The notes beneath the pieces were generated by a model, which did not search any database, was not told the DNA's origin, and saw only the letters and a program-made list of their open reading frames with translations. The position numbers and the translations under genes were made by a program. A stretch of 64,000 nt of DNA from Demequina aestuarii (lineage in GTDB: Bacteria; Actinomycetota; Actinomycetes; Actinomycetales; Demequinaceae). Location of the stretch: NCBI RefSeq assembly GCF_000975095.1, contig NZ_BBRD01000001.1, positions 701,467 through 765,466 on the forward strand, written 5' to 3'. Positions 7,991-21,682 of this stretch are shown in pieces. Position 1 is the first letter of the stretch, and each line of letters starts with the position of its first letter.

Positions 7991-8980
7991 ATGCTGGACA
8001 TCGCCGCCGAGCTCGAGCGGGCGCTCGAGGCCGGACACCGGGTGGGAGTCGTGACGGTTGCGGCCGTGCACGGATCCGCGCCACGGGCCGTCGGCTCCGC
8101 GATGGCGGTGACGGATCACGGCGAGGTCATCGGCGCGATCTCGGGCGGCTGCGTGGAGTCAGAGGCGCACGCGCTCGCATCGGCCGCGCTCGCGGGCCAG
8201 GCCGAGCCGGCCACGACGCTCGGCCTGACCGACGGCGATGCTCTCGCGGCGGGACTGTCCTGCGGTGGTCATCTCTCCGTGGTCGCGACGGTCCTCACTC
8301 CGGTCGATGCGGGGGTGCGGGAGCAGCTGCGAGCGGCCTCGCGAGGTCAGGCAGCCGCGCTGGACCTGGTGCTCGACGAGGGCGCGGCGTCGACCCCGGC
8401 CACCACCGACTCCGCCGGGACTCGGCTCGAGGACGGCGTGCTCCACCTGAGGCGCCCCGCAGCACCGCGGCTGATCATCGTGGGCGCGGTCGACTTCTCG
8501 TCCGCGCTCGCGACGGCGGCGCGCCCTCTCGGCTACCGCATCACCGTGGTGGATGCGCGCCCGGCGTTCGCCACCGCGGCACGCCACCCCGACGCGCACG
8601 AGGTGGTCCGCGCCTGGCCAGGGGAGTACCTGGCCGGCACCGACGTGGGCGCCCGGGACGCGATCTGCGTCCTCACCCACGAGGAGCGCTTCGACATCCC
8701 CGCGTTGGCGGCAGCCCTGGCGACCGACGCCGCCTACGTGGGCGCCATGGGATCGCGTCGCACGGATGCGCGCCGTCGCGAGCTGCTGCACGAGGCCGGT
8801 GTGGGTGCAGAAGCGCTCGGCCGCCTGCGCAGTCCCATTGGGCTCGACCTGGGCGCCGTGACGCCCGCTGAGACGGCCGTCGCCATCGTGGCCGAGATGG
8901 TGGCCGATGCGCGGGCGGCTCGGGCTCCTCGCCTCAGCGAGGCCGAGGGGCCGATTCACGTGCGTGCCGCTCTCGCCTGA
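7991..8980 (+). CDS. xdhC: XdhC family molybdenum-cofactor maturation protein
   Basis: Accessory protein that binds and delivers sulfurated molybdenum cofactor to xanthine dehydrogenase. The 329-aa protein has the family N-terminal motifs GSAPRAVGSAM, ISGGCVE and GLSCGG (conserved Cys residues), then a Rossmann-like C-terminal domain starting near RLIIVGAVDFSSALA with DARPAFA and ending with PIGLDLGAVTPAETAVAIVAEM (partly quoted: PIGLDLGA). It is convergent with the dehydrogenase subunit genes, whose last stop is 27 nt away, and divergent from allB. The placement agrees with a purine hydroxylase maturation role. Confidence 0.9.
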   Translation: MLDIAAELERALEAGHRVGVVTVAAVHGSAPRAVGSAMAVTDHGEVIGAISGGCVESEAHALASAALAGQAEPATTLGLTDGDALAAGLSCGGHLSVVATVLTPVDAGVREQLRAASRGQAAALDLVLDEGAASTPATTDSAGTRLEDGVLHLRRPAAPRLIIVGAVDFSSALATAARPLGYRITVVDARPAFATAARHPDAHEVVRAWPGEYLAGTDVGARDAICVLTHEERFDIPALAAALATDAAYVGAMGSRRTDARRRELLHEAGVGAEALGRLRSPIGLDLGAVTPAETAVAIVAEMVADARAARAPRLSEAEGPIHVRAALA

Positions 8981-9007
8981 GGCGGTTCGCGGGCCGGCGG
9001 GCCACCG

Positions 9008-11769
<2,762 letters not shown>

Positions 11770-11773
<4 letters not shown>

Positions 11774-12576
11774 GGCGCGAGCTCCTCGCGCACCTCGGCC
11801 AGCAGCACCGCGCTCACCTGGCGCCGCCAGTCCGCGGTGCCCAGGGGGTCGGTGTAGTACCCGTCGGCGTCGCGCACGTCGGCCTCGAGCGCGGCCGCCG
11901 CTGGCAGCCCGGAGTAGCGCAGCACCGTGGGCGTGACGGTCGCCGCGGTGATGACGAACGTGCAGGCGCCGTCCGCGTCGCGCCTCCCAGTGAGCAGCGC
12001 TCCGGAGCGACCATGCTGCGCCAGCGCGATGCGGCGGTGGGCCGTGCGCGCCTCCAGGGCCGATGCGGGAACGATGACGTCGCGCAGCACCTCGGTCGCA
12101 GCGAGGGCGGTGGTGCCATTGCCCGTGGGCAGGTCCGCGACGGGAACGGCGCGCTCGGCTCCGTCCGCACTCCAGATCGTGGCGGTGGCATCGAGGGTGG
12201 CGGCGAGCGCGACCATCGATGAGGCCGCATATGAGCGCACGATGTTGCCGCCGACGGTGGCGGCCGAGCGCACCTTGGCGCTCGCGAGCAGGGACTCGGC
12301 GCACTGGCCGAACAGCGGAGCCGCAGGGAACGGGGCCGTCGCCGCCCAGCGCTCAAGCGCTCCGATGGTGGTCATCGCGCCGATGCGCAGATCGCCCTCG
12401 GCCGTCACGGCGAGTTCGTCCCAGCCCAGCGCGGAGAGGTCGACGAGGCCCGTGACGCCCGGCTGGTCCTCCGAGAACAGCCACGTGCCGCCGGCGAGGT
12501 AGCGCTCGCCAGGGGAGAGCGTGAGGTCCGCCCGTGAGCGCGCCGTCCTGACCCCCTGCACCGCCGTCAGATCCAC
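11770..12576 (-). CDS. FAD-binding subunit of xanthine dehydrogenase family enzyme
   Basis: 268 aa, the electron-transfer subunit that pairs with the fused FeS-Mo chain encoded next (4-bp overlap). It carries the FAD pyrophosphate-binding motifs YLAGGTWL and [12 protein letters not shown] of the molybdopterin dehydrogenase FAD domain, and a CO-dehydrogenase flavoprotein-type C-terminal region. The GTG at 12576 follows AGAAGGTGGAGAC, a good ribosome-binding site; an in-frame GTG at 12606 would add ten residues. First gene of the operon, separated by a large hairpin (12768-12835) from the dehydratase gene upstream. Confidence 0.87.
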
Positions 12577-12767
12577 GTCTCCACCTTCTTCTGACCCCTG
12601 TCTCACGGCCGTTGCCTCGGCGGCCTTCCTGACGAATCTGCCACGAGTGCAGGGGTCGTTCTCGCCATTCGACGGGAAATTTACGTCCGCGAAACACCAG
12701 GGGAACGGTGGTGGCCCGTGTCGGGGTGGGTCAGACGGCGCCGATGGCGCGGGGTCGCGCGCGGACG

Positions 12768-12835
12768 GATTGGATCCACGGCGCCCAGGACGGTCCCCCC
12801 GACGGTCCTGGGCGCCGTGATGCGCCCATCCAATC
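12768..12835. terminator. large hairpin, probable terminator of the dehydratase gene
   Basis: Inner arms 12778-12791 and 12805-12818 are perfect 14-bp complements with a 13-nt C-rich loop. Outer arms GATTGGAT (12768-12775) and ATCCAATC (12828-12835) extend the structure. It lies directly downstream of the minus-strand dehydratase stop at 12853. No T-run, as is common in actinobacteria. Confidence 0.7.
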
Positions 12836-12852
12836 GGATATCGAGCTGAGGA

Positions 12853-13827
12853 TCAAATCGTTTCGACCACGGGAGTGCGTCCGACCGCGGGCATCACCAC
12901 GTTCGCCCCGCACAGCACGACGCCGATGCGCGACCCCGGCTCCGGCACCCAGCGTCCAGTGAGCAGCGCGGCGAAGGGGGCGGCGACGCCCGGCTCGACG
13001 ACCACCCGCAGCAGTCGCCACAGCCGCGCCTGCGCGTCGAGCACCTCGTCGTCGGTCAGGACGACCGACTCGGCCTTCGCCCGGGAGAGGGCGGCCCAGG
13101 GCACGTCGCCGATGCGCCGGGCGCCCAGGTGATCCGCCGCCACTCCGGACACGGGAACGGTCACCGGCTCGCCGGCCTCGACCGCAGCCGCATACGAGGC
13201 GGTGCCGGCGGTCTCGCAGCCGATGATGCGCATGCGGTCGCCGCACCAGGCGGCAGCGCCGCCGGCGAGCCCGCCGCCGCCCACGGCCAGCATCATCGCG
13301 TCGAGGTGGCGACCGGACTGCGCGCGGTCGTCCTGATCGAGCTCCATCGCGACGGTGCCCGCGCCCGCCATCACCACCGGGTCGTCGAAGGCCTCGATGC
13401 TGGTCGCGTCGTGCTCCGCGAGGTAGTCGACGGCGGCGTCCCTGGCATCGCCGTACGTGATGCCGATGGAGTGGACCTGCGCGTCGAGGCTCAGGAGCCG
13501 CTCGACCTTGGACGGGTTGGCGGTGGTGGGCACGAAGATGTGAGCCTCGTGGCCGAACTCGCGGGCGGCGTAGGCGACGGCCGCGCCGTGGTTGCCTCCT
13601 GAGGCCGCGACGATTCCGGCAGGCGCGATGGGCTGCGTCGCGACGTAGTGCGTCGCGCCGCGGGCTTTGAATGCCCCGGTGACCTGCAGGAACTCGAGCT
13701 TGAACACCAGGGTGGCGTCGATGCCGAGGGTGTGCCCCGGGATCTCGATGATGGGGGTGTGGCGCACGTGGGCGGCGATGGCCTCGCCCGCGCGCGCGAT
13801 GTCGTCAGCAGTGGGAATCGTGGTCAC
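12853..13827 (-). CDS. serine/threonine dehydratase-like PLP enzyme
   Basis: 324-aa fold-type II PLP enzyme: VTGAFKARGA has the PLP lysine, ASGGNHG binds the phosphate or substrate carboxylate, and GGGGLAGG is the glycine loop binding PLP phosphate. There is no C-terminal ACT domain, so it resembles catabolic threonine/serine dehydratases or racemases (tdcB/ilvA-like, short form), and exact substrate and reaction are open. The start is taken at the GTG at 13827 (MTTIPTADDIARAGEA); longer frames exist up to 13917 but would run into the duplicated segment upstream and are unlikely. Flanking genes do not specify a pathway. Confidence 0.8.
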   Translation of the reverse strand: MTTIPTADDIARAGEAIAAHVRHTPIIEIPGHTLGIDATLVFKLEFLQVTGAFKARGATHYVATQPIAPAGIVAASGGNHGAAVAYAAREFGHEAHIFVPTTANPSKVERLLSLDAQVHSIGITYGDARDAAVDYLAEHDATSIEAFDDPVVMAGAGTVAMELDQDDRAQSGRHLDAMMLAVGGGGLAGGAAAWCGDRMRIIGCETAGTASYAAAVEAGEPVTVPVSGVAADHLGARRIGDVPWAALSRAKAESVVLTDDEVLDAQARLWRLLRVVVEPGVAAPFAALLTGRWVPEPGSRIGVVLCGANVVMPAVGRTPVVETI

Positions 13828-13884
13828 CCCACCAGTCTGCCGTGCCATGCCGCGAATCGTCTGGGACCCGCGCATCGGCCGTGC

Positions 13885-13931
13885 GTCATCTGCCTTCGGC
13901 AGAACTGTGTTGGTCATCCGCCTTCGGCAGA
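13885..13931. repeat. short tandem duplication at the 3' end of the peptidase gene
   Basis: Copies 13885-13903 and 13913-13931 (19 nt, one mismatch) contain CTGCCTTCGGCAG-type hairpins. The second includes the stop codon of the M15 peptidase gene and the first is an untranslated duplicate just after it. Confidence 0.7.
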
Positions 13932-14804
13932 GAAATGCATCCAGTCTTCACGGCCTTCCCAATGGCCGCCCCAGGTCCAGCCGATCTCATCGAACGCGTC
14001 GTAGACCACGCTGGGGTCGTAGATCATGCCGTCGCGCTCCCACGCGCGGTCCTTGTACGACTCGGCGAGCTCGGGGAACAGCTCCTCGCCCTTGTAGTAC
14101 GGGTTGTGGAACGGGTTGATGTCCACCGCGAGCCCCTTGGAGTGCTCGGACCACACCGTCGCGGCTCCCACCACGCGTCGGCACCAGAACGCGCTGGTGG
14201 TGTTCTGGTCGCCGGTGGGAGGGGACAGGTGCTCTTCGAGGGAGATCACGCGCATCTCCTCGATGGGAAAGCGGGCGTCGTAGATCTTCTCGAACGCGCC
14301 CACCACCTCTTCGGCGCGGTCTCGGTGGATCAGCATCTCCCCCGTGTGGGCCTGCTGGTCGAAGCCCCAGTAGGTCATGGTGATGTAACTGAGGTCATCC
14401 AGGCCGATGGGGCACTCGTTGCGCCACGACGAGCGGGCGGCGACGTCGTCCGGAACCTCGGTGATCTCGTAGGCGAAGTCCTCGGACTCGGGGTCCGGAA
14501 GCCACGGGCGCGGCGCGAGCTTGCGGTCCTGCAGCTCCTCCGGCGTGGGCTTGCGCTGCCCCAGGTTGTCGGGCTGGATGGGCAGCGGGATCGTGCCGAG
14601 CCACATCGGGCGTGCATAGAGGTCATCGTGGTCGTCGCGGTCCGGCTGCTCGGAGACCACCGGCTCGGGCTCCGGCTCGGGCGTGGCCGTCGCTGTGGTC
14701 ACTGCCTCGACGGTCACCGTCGGCGTGGGGGTCGGCGACAGGATGGAGCAGCCGCCGAGGGCGACGGCGGCGGCGAGCGTCAGGAGGGCGAGACGGGAGG
14801 GCAC
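13914..14804 (-). CDS. M15-family D,D-carboxypeptidase-like lipoprotein
   Basis: 296 aa. The signal peptide MPSRLALLTLAAAVALGGC ends in a lipobox (Cys19), followed by a Pro/Glu/Thr-rich linker and a C-terminal M15 metallopeptidase domain. The zinc-binding signature SEHSKGLAVDIN (SxHxxGxAxD) and the late EDWMHF histidine are present, so the active site looks intact. It should cut peptidoglycan stem peptides at the outer membrane surface (VanY/DacB-like); cell-wall remodelling is inferred. The GTG start at 14804 is chosen because it yields a proper signal peptide. Divergent from ligA across 86 nt. Confidence 0.85.
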   Translation of the reverse strand: MPSRLALLTLAAAVALGGCSILSPTPTPTVTVEAVTTATATPEPEPEPVVSEQPDRDDHDDLYARPMWLGTIPLPIQPDNLGQRKPTPEELQDRKLAPRPWLPDPESEDFAYEITEVPDDVAARSSWRNECPIGLDDLSYITMTYWGFDQQAHTGEMLIHRDRAEEVVGAFEKIYDARFPIEEMRVISLEEHLSPPTGDQNTTSAFWCRRVVGAATVWSEHSKGLAVDINPFHNPYYKGEELFPELAESYKDRAWERDGMIYDPSVVYDAFDEIGWTWGGHWEGREDWMHFSAEGG

Positions 14805-14881
14805 CGTTCCAGGATACGGGGGCGGCGCTCGGCCTGGCGAGGGCCGATGCGCGCATCGCTGTTGTCGGTCCTGCGTGGTGA

Positions 14882-17029
<2,148 letters not shown>

Positions 17030-17110
17030 GCACGGCCGCCGCCCCGCTCGCGCCCGCGAGTGGTGGGCTACATTGGACTCAGCCCGCACGCAGGTCGTCC
17101 AAGGAGTGTC

Positions 17111-17662
17111 ATGGCCCAGACCATCCGCATCGTCGATCCGAGCGAGTCGAGCCGGCTCACGGAGATCGGAGAGCTGACCGCGCTGGCATACCTGGCGGAC
17201 GGCCTCGTCGACCAGGCGCACCCGTACATCCCGCAGCTCAAGGACGCCCACGCGCGCGCCGAGGACGCCATGCTGCTGATGATGGCGGACGGCGAGACGG
17301 GGGAGGGGCCCGTCGTGGGCACCATCACGGTGGTGCCGCCGGGCTCCAGCTTCGTCGAGCTTGCGCAGGGGGACGAGTTCGAGCTCCGCATGCTCGCCGT
17401 CTCGCCCATCGAGCGGGGCCGCGGGATCGGCCGGACGCTCACGCGCGCCGCGATGGACCTCGCTGTCGAGAGGGGCGCCTCGCGCATCGTGCTGTCCACC
17501 ATGGAGTCCATGCACGTCGCGCACCGCCTGTACGAGCGCATGGGCTTCAAGCGCCGGGAGGACCTCGACTGGACCGTGATCGACAATGCGGATGGCACCG
17601 TCTCCAAGGTCTCCGAGGCTGAGGGCGGGATTCGGCTCATCGGCTACTCCTGGGAGCCCTGA
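17111..17662 (+). CDS. GNAT family N-acetyltransferase
   Basis: 183-aa acetyl-CoA-dependent acetyltransferase of unknown substrate. Motif A is visible as LRMLAVSPIERGRGIGRTLTR with the Q/RxxGxG/A acetyl-CoA loop, and motif B as AHRLYERMGFKRREDLDW. The ATG at 17111 follows AAGGAG by 4 nt. A TACATT -10 box near 17068 would give a short leader. It stands alone behind ligA on the same strand. Confidence 0.88.
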   Translation: MAQTIRIVDPSESSRLTEIGELTALAYLADGLVDQAHPYIPQLKDAHARAEDAMLLMMADGETGEGPVVGTITVVPPGSSFVELAQGDEFELRMLAVSPIERGRGIGRTLTRAAMDLAVERGASRIVLSTMESMHVAHRLYERMGFKRREDLDWTVIDNADGTVSKVSEAEGGIRLIGYSWEP

Positions 17663-17781
17663 CCCCATAGCGGTCGCTTTCGGTCCGCGCCCTGAGCTTG
17701 CCGCCCGCGCCTGCCGTCACCGTCCGCCTCAAGTAGCCGCGCGACACTGCGCGTTCTGCGATGCTTCGATAGCGTCGGGCG

Positions 17782-18333
17782 ATGCAGAGTCTCGAGATCC
17801 GGCGGGCGAGGTTGGATGACGCCCGCGGTGTTGCCGTCGTCCATGTGAGAACGTGGCAGAGCGCATACCGCGGTGTGATTGACGATTCCGTCCTTGATGC
17901 ACTCGACATCGACGACCGCGCAGCTCGCTGGTCGAACTGGATCCACGCATCGAACGCTGGAGAGCCCACTGGCGGCGACGCGAACGCCCCGCACACCATG
18001 CTCGTCGCAGAGCTAGACGGACAGATCGTGGGCTGGGCTGCGTTTGGAGCGGGACGCGATGAGGGTCAGAGCAGGTCAGGTGAGTTGGCGGGCCTGTACG
18101 TTCACCCTGAGCACTGGTCGAAGCGAGTAGGGCATGCACTCATCGAGCGCGTTGAAGCGGAGCTTCAACGCGAGGGCTTCCACGACGCGTACCTGTGGGT
18201 GCTCTTCGGTAACGAGAGAGCCGTTCGCTTCTACGAGGGCCATCACTGGGTGGCCGATGGCAACGAGAAGATCGACGATGCTGGCGGAGCGCACGAGCTG
18301 CGCGAAGTTAGACATCGGCGGACCCTCCGGTAA
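17782..18333 (+). CDS. GNAT family N-acetyltransferase
   Basis: 183 aa. N-terminal LEIRRARLDDARGVAVVHVR and WQSAYRGVIDD are typical of one common GNAT group; motif A ELAGLYVHPEHWSKRVGHAL has a variant acetyl-CoA loop (KRVGHA in place of RGxGxA), and the C-terminal FGNERAVRFYEGHHWVADG is standard. The substrate is unknown. It opens a stretch (17.8-19.6 kb) of visibly lower GC and softer codon bias than ligA or gatCAB, suggesting acquired genes. Confidence 0.85.
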   Translation: MQSLEIRRARLDDARGVAVVHVRTWQSAYRGVIDDSVLDALDIDDRAARWSNWIHASNAGEPTGGDANAPHTMLVAELDGQIVGWAAFGAGRDEGQSRSGELAGLYVHPEHWSKRVGHALIERVEAELQREGFHDAYLWVLFGNERAVRFYEGHHWVADGNEKIDDAGGAHELREVRHRRTLR

Positions 18334-18386
18334 CGATCATTCTCGAACGACTGAGAACTGCGTCAAGTACACGGGACGAGGGGGCG

Positions 18387-18911
18387 ATGAGTACCGGAGA
18401 CTTTGATCTGACGACGGACGAACTGCGAGCAGTCGTCCGGTTCGCCGCCGACGTCGCCGAGGCGTTGCTGCCCGACTTCGAAGCCGCCTCCCCAGATGAC
18501 TCGCGACCACGCGATGCGATTGACGCTGCGCGACTGTTCGCTGGCGGCGCTCCGCGCTCAAACCTGCAACGAACGGCCGCCTTTGCATCACACCGCGCCG
18601 CCAAGGGCGTCGCTGAGGGAGCCGCCCAGCTCGCAGCAGTGGCCTGCGGCGATGCCGCAGCGGCGGCCTACCTCCACCCGATCGCGAAGTCATCGCAGGT
18701 CGGACATATACTCCGTGCCGCTGCCTGCGCCGCGCGGGTTTCCGAACTGAGAACAGGCGCCGCGGACAGCGATGGGGTTCGCGCTCTAGCCGATCGCGCG
18801 ACTTCACCCCTGCCCGAGATACTTCGTCGATATCCGTCCGCCCCGTCGGGCAGTTCACGAGTGGCGCAGCTCATGAGTGAACTCGACTCAGTGATTCGGG
18901 CTCGAGACTAG
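18387..18911 (+). CDS. Imm-5-like putative immunity protein
   Basis: 174-aa, all-alpha, Ala-rich protein (DLTTDELRAVVRFAADVAE ... PRDAIDAARLFAGG ... FASHRAAKGVAEGAAQ). The pattern of a starting helix with ELRAVVRFA, an RDAIDAAR helix and an AAC/AAYLHPIAKSSQVGHILRAAAC helix pair resembles proteins annotated as Imm-5-like (sometimes mis-annotated exonuclease SbcC). This is pattern recognition without a search. No toxin gene adjoins it. It may protect against a polymorphic toxin or be a stand-alone family member. Confidence 0.5.
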   Translation: MSTGDFDLTTDELRAVVRFAADVAEALLPDFEAASPDDSRPRDAIDAARLFAGGAPRSNLQRTAAFASHRAAKGVAEGAAQLAAVACGDAAAAAYLHPIAKSSQVGHILRAAACAARVSELRTGAADSDGVRALADRATSPLPEILRRYPSAPSGSSRVAQLMSELDSVIRARD

Positions 18912-18946
18912 GGCCCGAAACCGAACCTCCCAAGAAGGGGGCTTCA

Positions 18947-19036
18947 ATGGCCACGTTTGCGGTGACCGACTCAGCGCTGGCGACGACGGCGCCCGGTTGC
19001 CGGACGGCCTACAGGCAGGCTCTTACTGTCCTTTGA
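18947..19036 (+). CDS. possible small ORF, 29 aa
   Basis: ATG preceded by AAGAAGGGGG at a good distance; encodes MATFAVTDSALATTAPGC and eleven more residues, then TGA. There is no known family. The strong ribosome-binding site is the main evidence; it could be the remaining 5' end of a truncated gene in this accessory stretch. Confidence 0.25.
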   Translation: MATFAVTDSALATTAPGCRTAYRQALTVL

Positions 19037-19085
19037 GCGGCAGGGTCGGGCGCCGCGACGCTCCCTGCCACGCCACACGTGAACG

Positions 19086-19616
19086 ATGCGACGTTCGAGA
19101 GTTCATGTGATGGGGGCGAGCGGGACTGGGACAACGACGCTCGGCCGAGCGTTGGCCGACTACTGGTCAGTGCCCCATGCGGATGCCGACGACTACTTCT
19201 GGGCGCCCACCGTTCCGCCCTACACAACCAAGCGCTCGTCGAGCGCACGACTGGAGTTGATGCACGACGTATTCGTCCCGCGCGAGGGCTGGGTGTTGTC
19301 GGGGTCGTTCATGGGTTGGGGTGAGAGCATCGTCGCCGAATGCGACGCAGTCGTCTTCTTGACACTCGATCCTGAGGAGCGATTGCGACGCCTGGAAGCC
19401 CGTGAGGTCCATCGCCGGGACGGTCACGAGTACGACGAGGCGGCGTGGTCTGCCTTTCTGGAATGGGCGCGAGGTTACGACGATCCATCCTTCGACGGCA
19501 GGAGCCGGGTCGCCCACGAGAAGTGGATTGAACGATGCGATCGGCCAGTTCTTCGGCTGAATAGTGCGATCCCGCCGCTCGAACTTCGTGACGCGGTGGT
19601 GAGCTGGAGTCCCTAA
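19086..19616 (+). CDS. P-loop kinase (adenylate-kinase-like AAA family)
   Basis: 176 aa. The Walker A loop is VMGASGTGTTTLGRALA (GxxGxGTT form without the usual Lys, as in some small-molecule kinases of this group), followed by ADADDYFW, a typical substrate-facing Asp pair, VLSGSFMGWG and a Walker-B-like AVVFLTLDPEERLRRLEARE lid region. It most likely phosphorylates a small molecule or nucleotide; specificity unknown. Start at the ATG 19086. It ends the low-GC accessory stretch before gatCAB. Confidence 0.75.
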   Translation: MRRSRVHVMGASGTGTTTLGRALADYWSVPHADADDYFWAPTVPPYTTKRSSSARLELMHDVFVPREGWVLSGSFMGWGESIVAECDAVVFLTLDPEERLRRLEAREVHRRDGHEYDEAAWSAFLEWARGYDDPSFDGRSRVAHEKWIERCDRPVLRLNSAIPPLELRDAVVSWSP

Positions 19617-19877
19617 CGTTCAGGCGAGACTGGCGCCTGCCCGCTGGGAGAATCGACCTGCGCGTGCGGACCGGCCTGAATCAGCGGCGCCGCACTCGGA
19701 CCGGAAACGATCGATGCTGTACGAGCAGCGCCCTCATCGCGATACGACGGCCACCGCTGCGCGGGGCGAGCCGGCGGACGTCCCGGCCAGGCAGCAGGGA
19801 AGGCTTCCGGTGTCGTCTCCGAGCGTCGACGTATGGTCCGGGGATTCGACGCATGCGTCGCCACTAGACTCTGGGGC
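19617..19877. other. 261-bp gap before gatC, no gene recognised
   Basis: Contains overlapping short frames with poor codon bias and no family signature. The only regulatory element I can point to is the TAGACT -10 box at 19865-19870 immediately before gatC. Confidence 0.4.
19865..19870 (+). promoter_or_regulatory. -10 box of leaderless gatCAB promoter
   Basis: TAGACT, 7 nt upstream of the gatC ATG, which lacks a ribosome-binding site. Confidence 0.5.
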
Positions 19878-20174
19878 ATGTCTCTTGAACGCGCAGACGT
19901 GGCACGCCTCGCGGCGCTCGCACGCATCGACATGACCGACGAGGACCTCGACCGCCTGGGGGGTCAACTGAACGCCATCGTGGACTCGGTGGCCAAGGTC
20001 GCCGAGGTCGCAGGCGAGGACGTCCCCGCCACCAGCCACCCCATCCCGATGGCCAACGTGCACCGTCCCGACGTGGTGCGCCCCTCCCTGTCTCAGGAGG
20101 CGGCGCTCTCCGGCGCGCCGGAAGCCGAGGACGGCCGGTTCCGCGTTCCACAGATCCTGGGGGAGGAGGCATGA
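19878..20174 (+). CDS. gatC: Asp-tRNA(Asn)/Glu-tRNA(Gln) amidotransferase subunit C
   Basis: 98-aa small subunit that clamps GatA and Gat[20 protein letters not shown] and the conserved central helix, then a C-terminal [21 protein letters not shown] tail end with [10 protein letters not shown], match the family (typically 95-100 aa). First gene of gatC-gatA-gatB; its stop overlaps the gatA ATG by 4 bp. The complex corrects misacylated Glu-tRNA(Gln) and often Asp-tRNA(Asn), so the organism probably lacks GlnRS. Confidence 0.95.
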   Translation: MSLERADVARLAALARIDMTDEDLDRLGGQLNAIVDSVAKVAEVAGEDVPATSHPIPMANVHRPDVVRPSLSQEAALSGAPEAEDGRFRVPQILGEEA

Positions 20175-21682
20175 CCGCCCCTCACGACTGGACCCGCCTG
20201 AGCGCGGCGCAGATGGCCGCGGCGATGAAGGCAGGCGAGGTGACGTCGGTCGAGCTCACGCAGGCCCACTTGGACCGCATCGGCGCTGTGGACGGTGACG
20301 TCCACGCGTTCCTGCACCTCAACACCGAGGGCGCGCTCGCGACGGCCCGTGAGGTCGACGAGGCCCGCGCCGCTGGCGAGGACCTGCCGCCGCTCGCGGG
20401 CGTGCCCATCGCGATCAAGGACATCCTCGTCACCCGGGGCATGCCCACGACCGCTGGCTCGCGCATCCTCGAGGGCTGGGAGCCGCCGTACGACGCAACG
20501 GTGACTCGCAAGATCCGCGAGGCCCGCATGCCGATCCTCGGCAAGACCAACATGGACGAGTTCGCCATGGGGTCCTCGACCGAGCACTCTGGCTTCGGCC
20601 CCACCCACAATCCGTGGGACCTCGACCGCATCCCGGGCGGTTCCGGCGGCGGCTCCGCGGCGTCGATCGCCGCGTGGGAGGCCCCGCTCGCGATCGGCTC
20701 CGACACCGGCGGGTCGATCCGCCAGCCCGCATCGGTGACCGGCACCGTGGGGGTCAAGCCCACGTACGGCGGGGTGTCCCGTTACGGTGCGATCGCGCTC
20801 GCCAGCTCGCTCGACCAGCTCGGCCCGTGTGCGCGCACCGTCGAGGACGCCGCGATGCTTCACGAAGTGATGGGCGGCCACGACCCGATGGACGCCACCA
20901 GCCTCAACGAGCCGGTCCCCGGCTGCGTCGAGGCCGCGCGCCAGGGCCGGGAGGGCGACCTCGCGGGCGTGCGAGTGGGCGTCATCAAGGAGCTGTCAGG
21001 CGAGGGATACCAGGCCGGTGTCGAGCAGCGCTTCGAGGAGGGGCTCGACAAGCTCCGCGCGCTGGGCGCCGAGGTCGTCGAGGTGTCCTGCCCGTCCTTC
21101 GAGTACGCCCTCGCGGCCTACTACCTGATCCTGCCCTCGGAGGCCTCGTCCAACCTGGCCAAGTTCGACTCGGTGCGCTTCGGCATGCGCGTCGAGAAGG
21201 GCACCATCGAGCGCACCATGGGGGCGACCCGTGCCGAGGGCTTCGGTGACGAGGTCAAGCGCCGCATCATTCTGGGCACCTACGCCCTGAGCGCGGGCTA
21301 CTACGACGCGTACTACGGATCGGCGCAGAAGGTCCGTACGCTCATTCAGCGTGACTTCGCGGCCGCGTTCGAGAAGGCGGACGTGCTGGTGAGCCCCACC
21401 ACGCCCACCACGCCGTTCAAGCTTGGCGAGCGCATCGACGATCCGCTGGCGATGTACCTCAACGACGTCGCCACCATCCCGGCGAACCTCGCGGGAATCC
21501 CGGGAATGTCGCTGCCGTCTGGTGTGGCACCCGAGGATGGTCTTCCTGCGGGATTCCAGATTCTGGCCCCCGCGCACGAAGACGCGCGGCTCTACCGCAT
21601 CGGCGCGGCGCTCGAGAAGGCGCTCGCCGAGGACTGGGGCGGCCCCTTGGCGGCGCTGGCCCCCGAGCTGGAGGTGTCGTAA
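20171..21682 (+). CDS. gatA: Asp-tRNA(Asn)/Glu-tRNA(Gln) amidotransferase subunit A
   Basis: 503-aa amidase-signature glutaminase producing ammonia for transamidation. The catalytic Lys lies in [12 protein letters not shown], the Gly/Ser-rich signature [14 protein letters not shown] carries the cis-Ser, and [13 protein letters not shown] carries the Ser nucleophile. Length and motif spacing are standard. It overlaps gatC by 4 bp and is followed directly by the gatB GTG. Confidence 0.97.
   Translation: MTAPHDWTRLSAAQMAAAMKAGEVTSVELTQAHLDRIGAVDGDVHAFLHLNTEGALATAREVDEARAAGEDLPPLAGVPIAIKDILVTRGMPTTAGSRILEGWEPPYDATVTRKIREARMPILGKTNMDEFAMGSSTEHSGFGPTHNPWDLDRIPGGSGGGSAASIAAWEAPLAIGSDTGGSIRQPASVTGTVGVKPTYGGVSRYGAIALASSLDQLGPCARTVEDAAMLHEVMGGHDPMDATSLNEPVPGCVEAARQGREGDLAGVRVGVIKELSGEGYQAGVEQRFEEGLDKLRALGAEVVEVSCPSFEYALAAYYLILPSEASSNLAKFDSVRFGMRVEKGTIERTMGATRAEGFGDEVKRRIILGTYALSAGYYDAYYGSAQKVRTLIQRDFAAAFEKADVLVSPTTPTTPFKLGERIDDPLAMYLNDVATIPANLAGIPGMSLPSGVAPEDGLPAGFQILAPAHEDARLYRIGAALEKALAEDWGGPLAALAPELEVS

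Noticed and set aside
19617-19877. Possible gene on either strand before gatC
   Set aside because: Only low-complexity frames without codon bias, ribosome-binding site or known domain.
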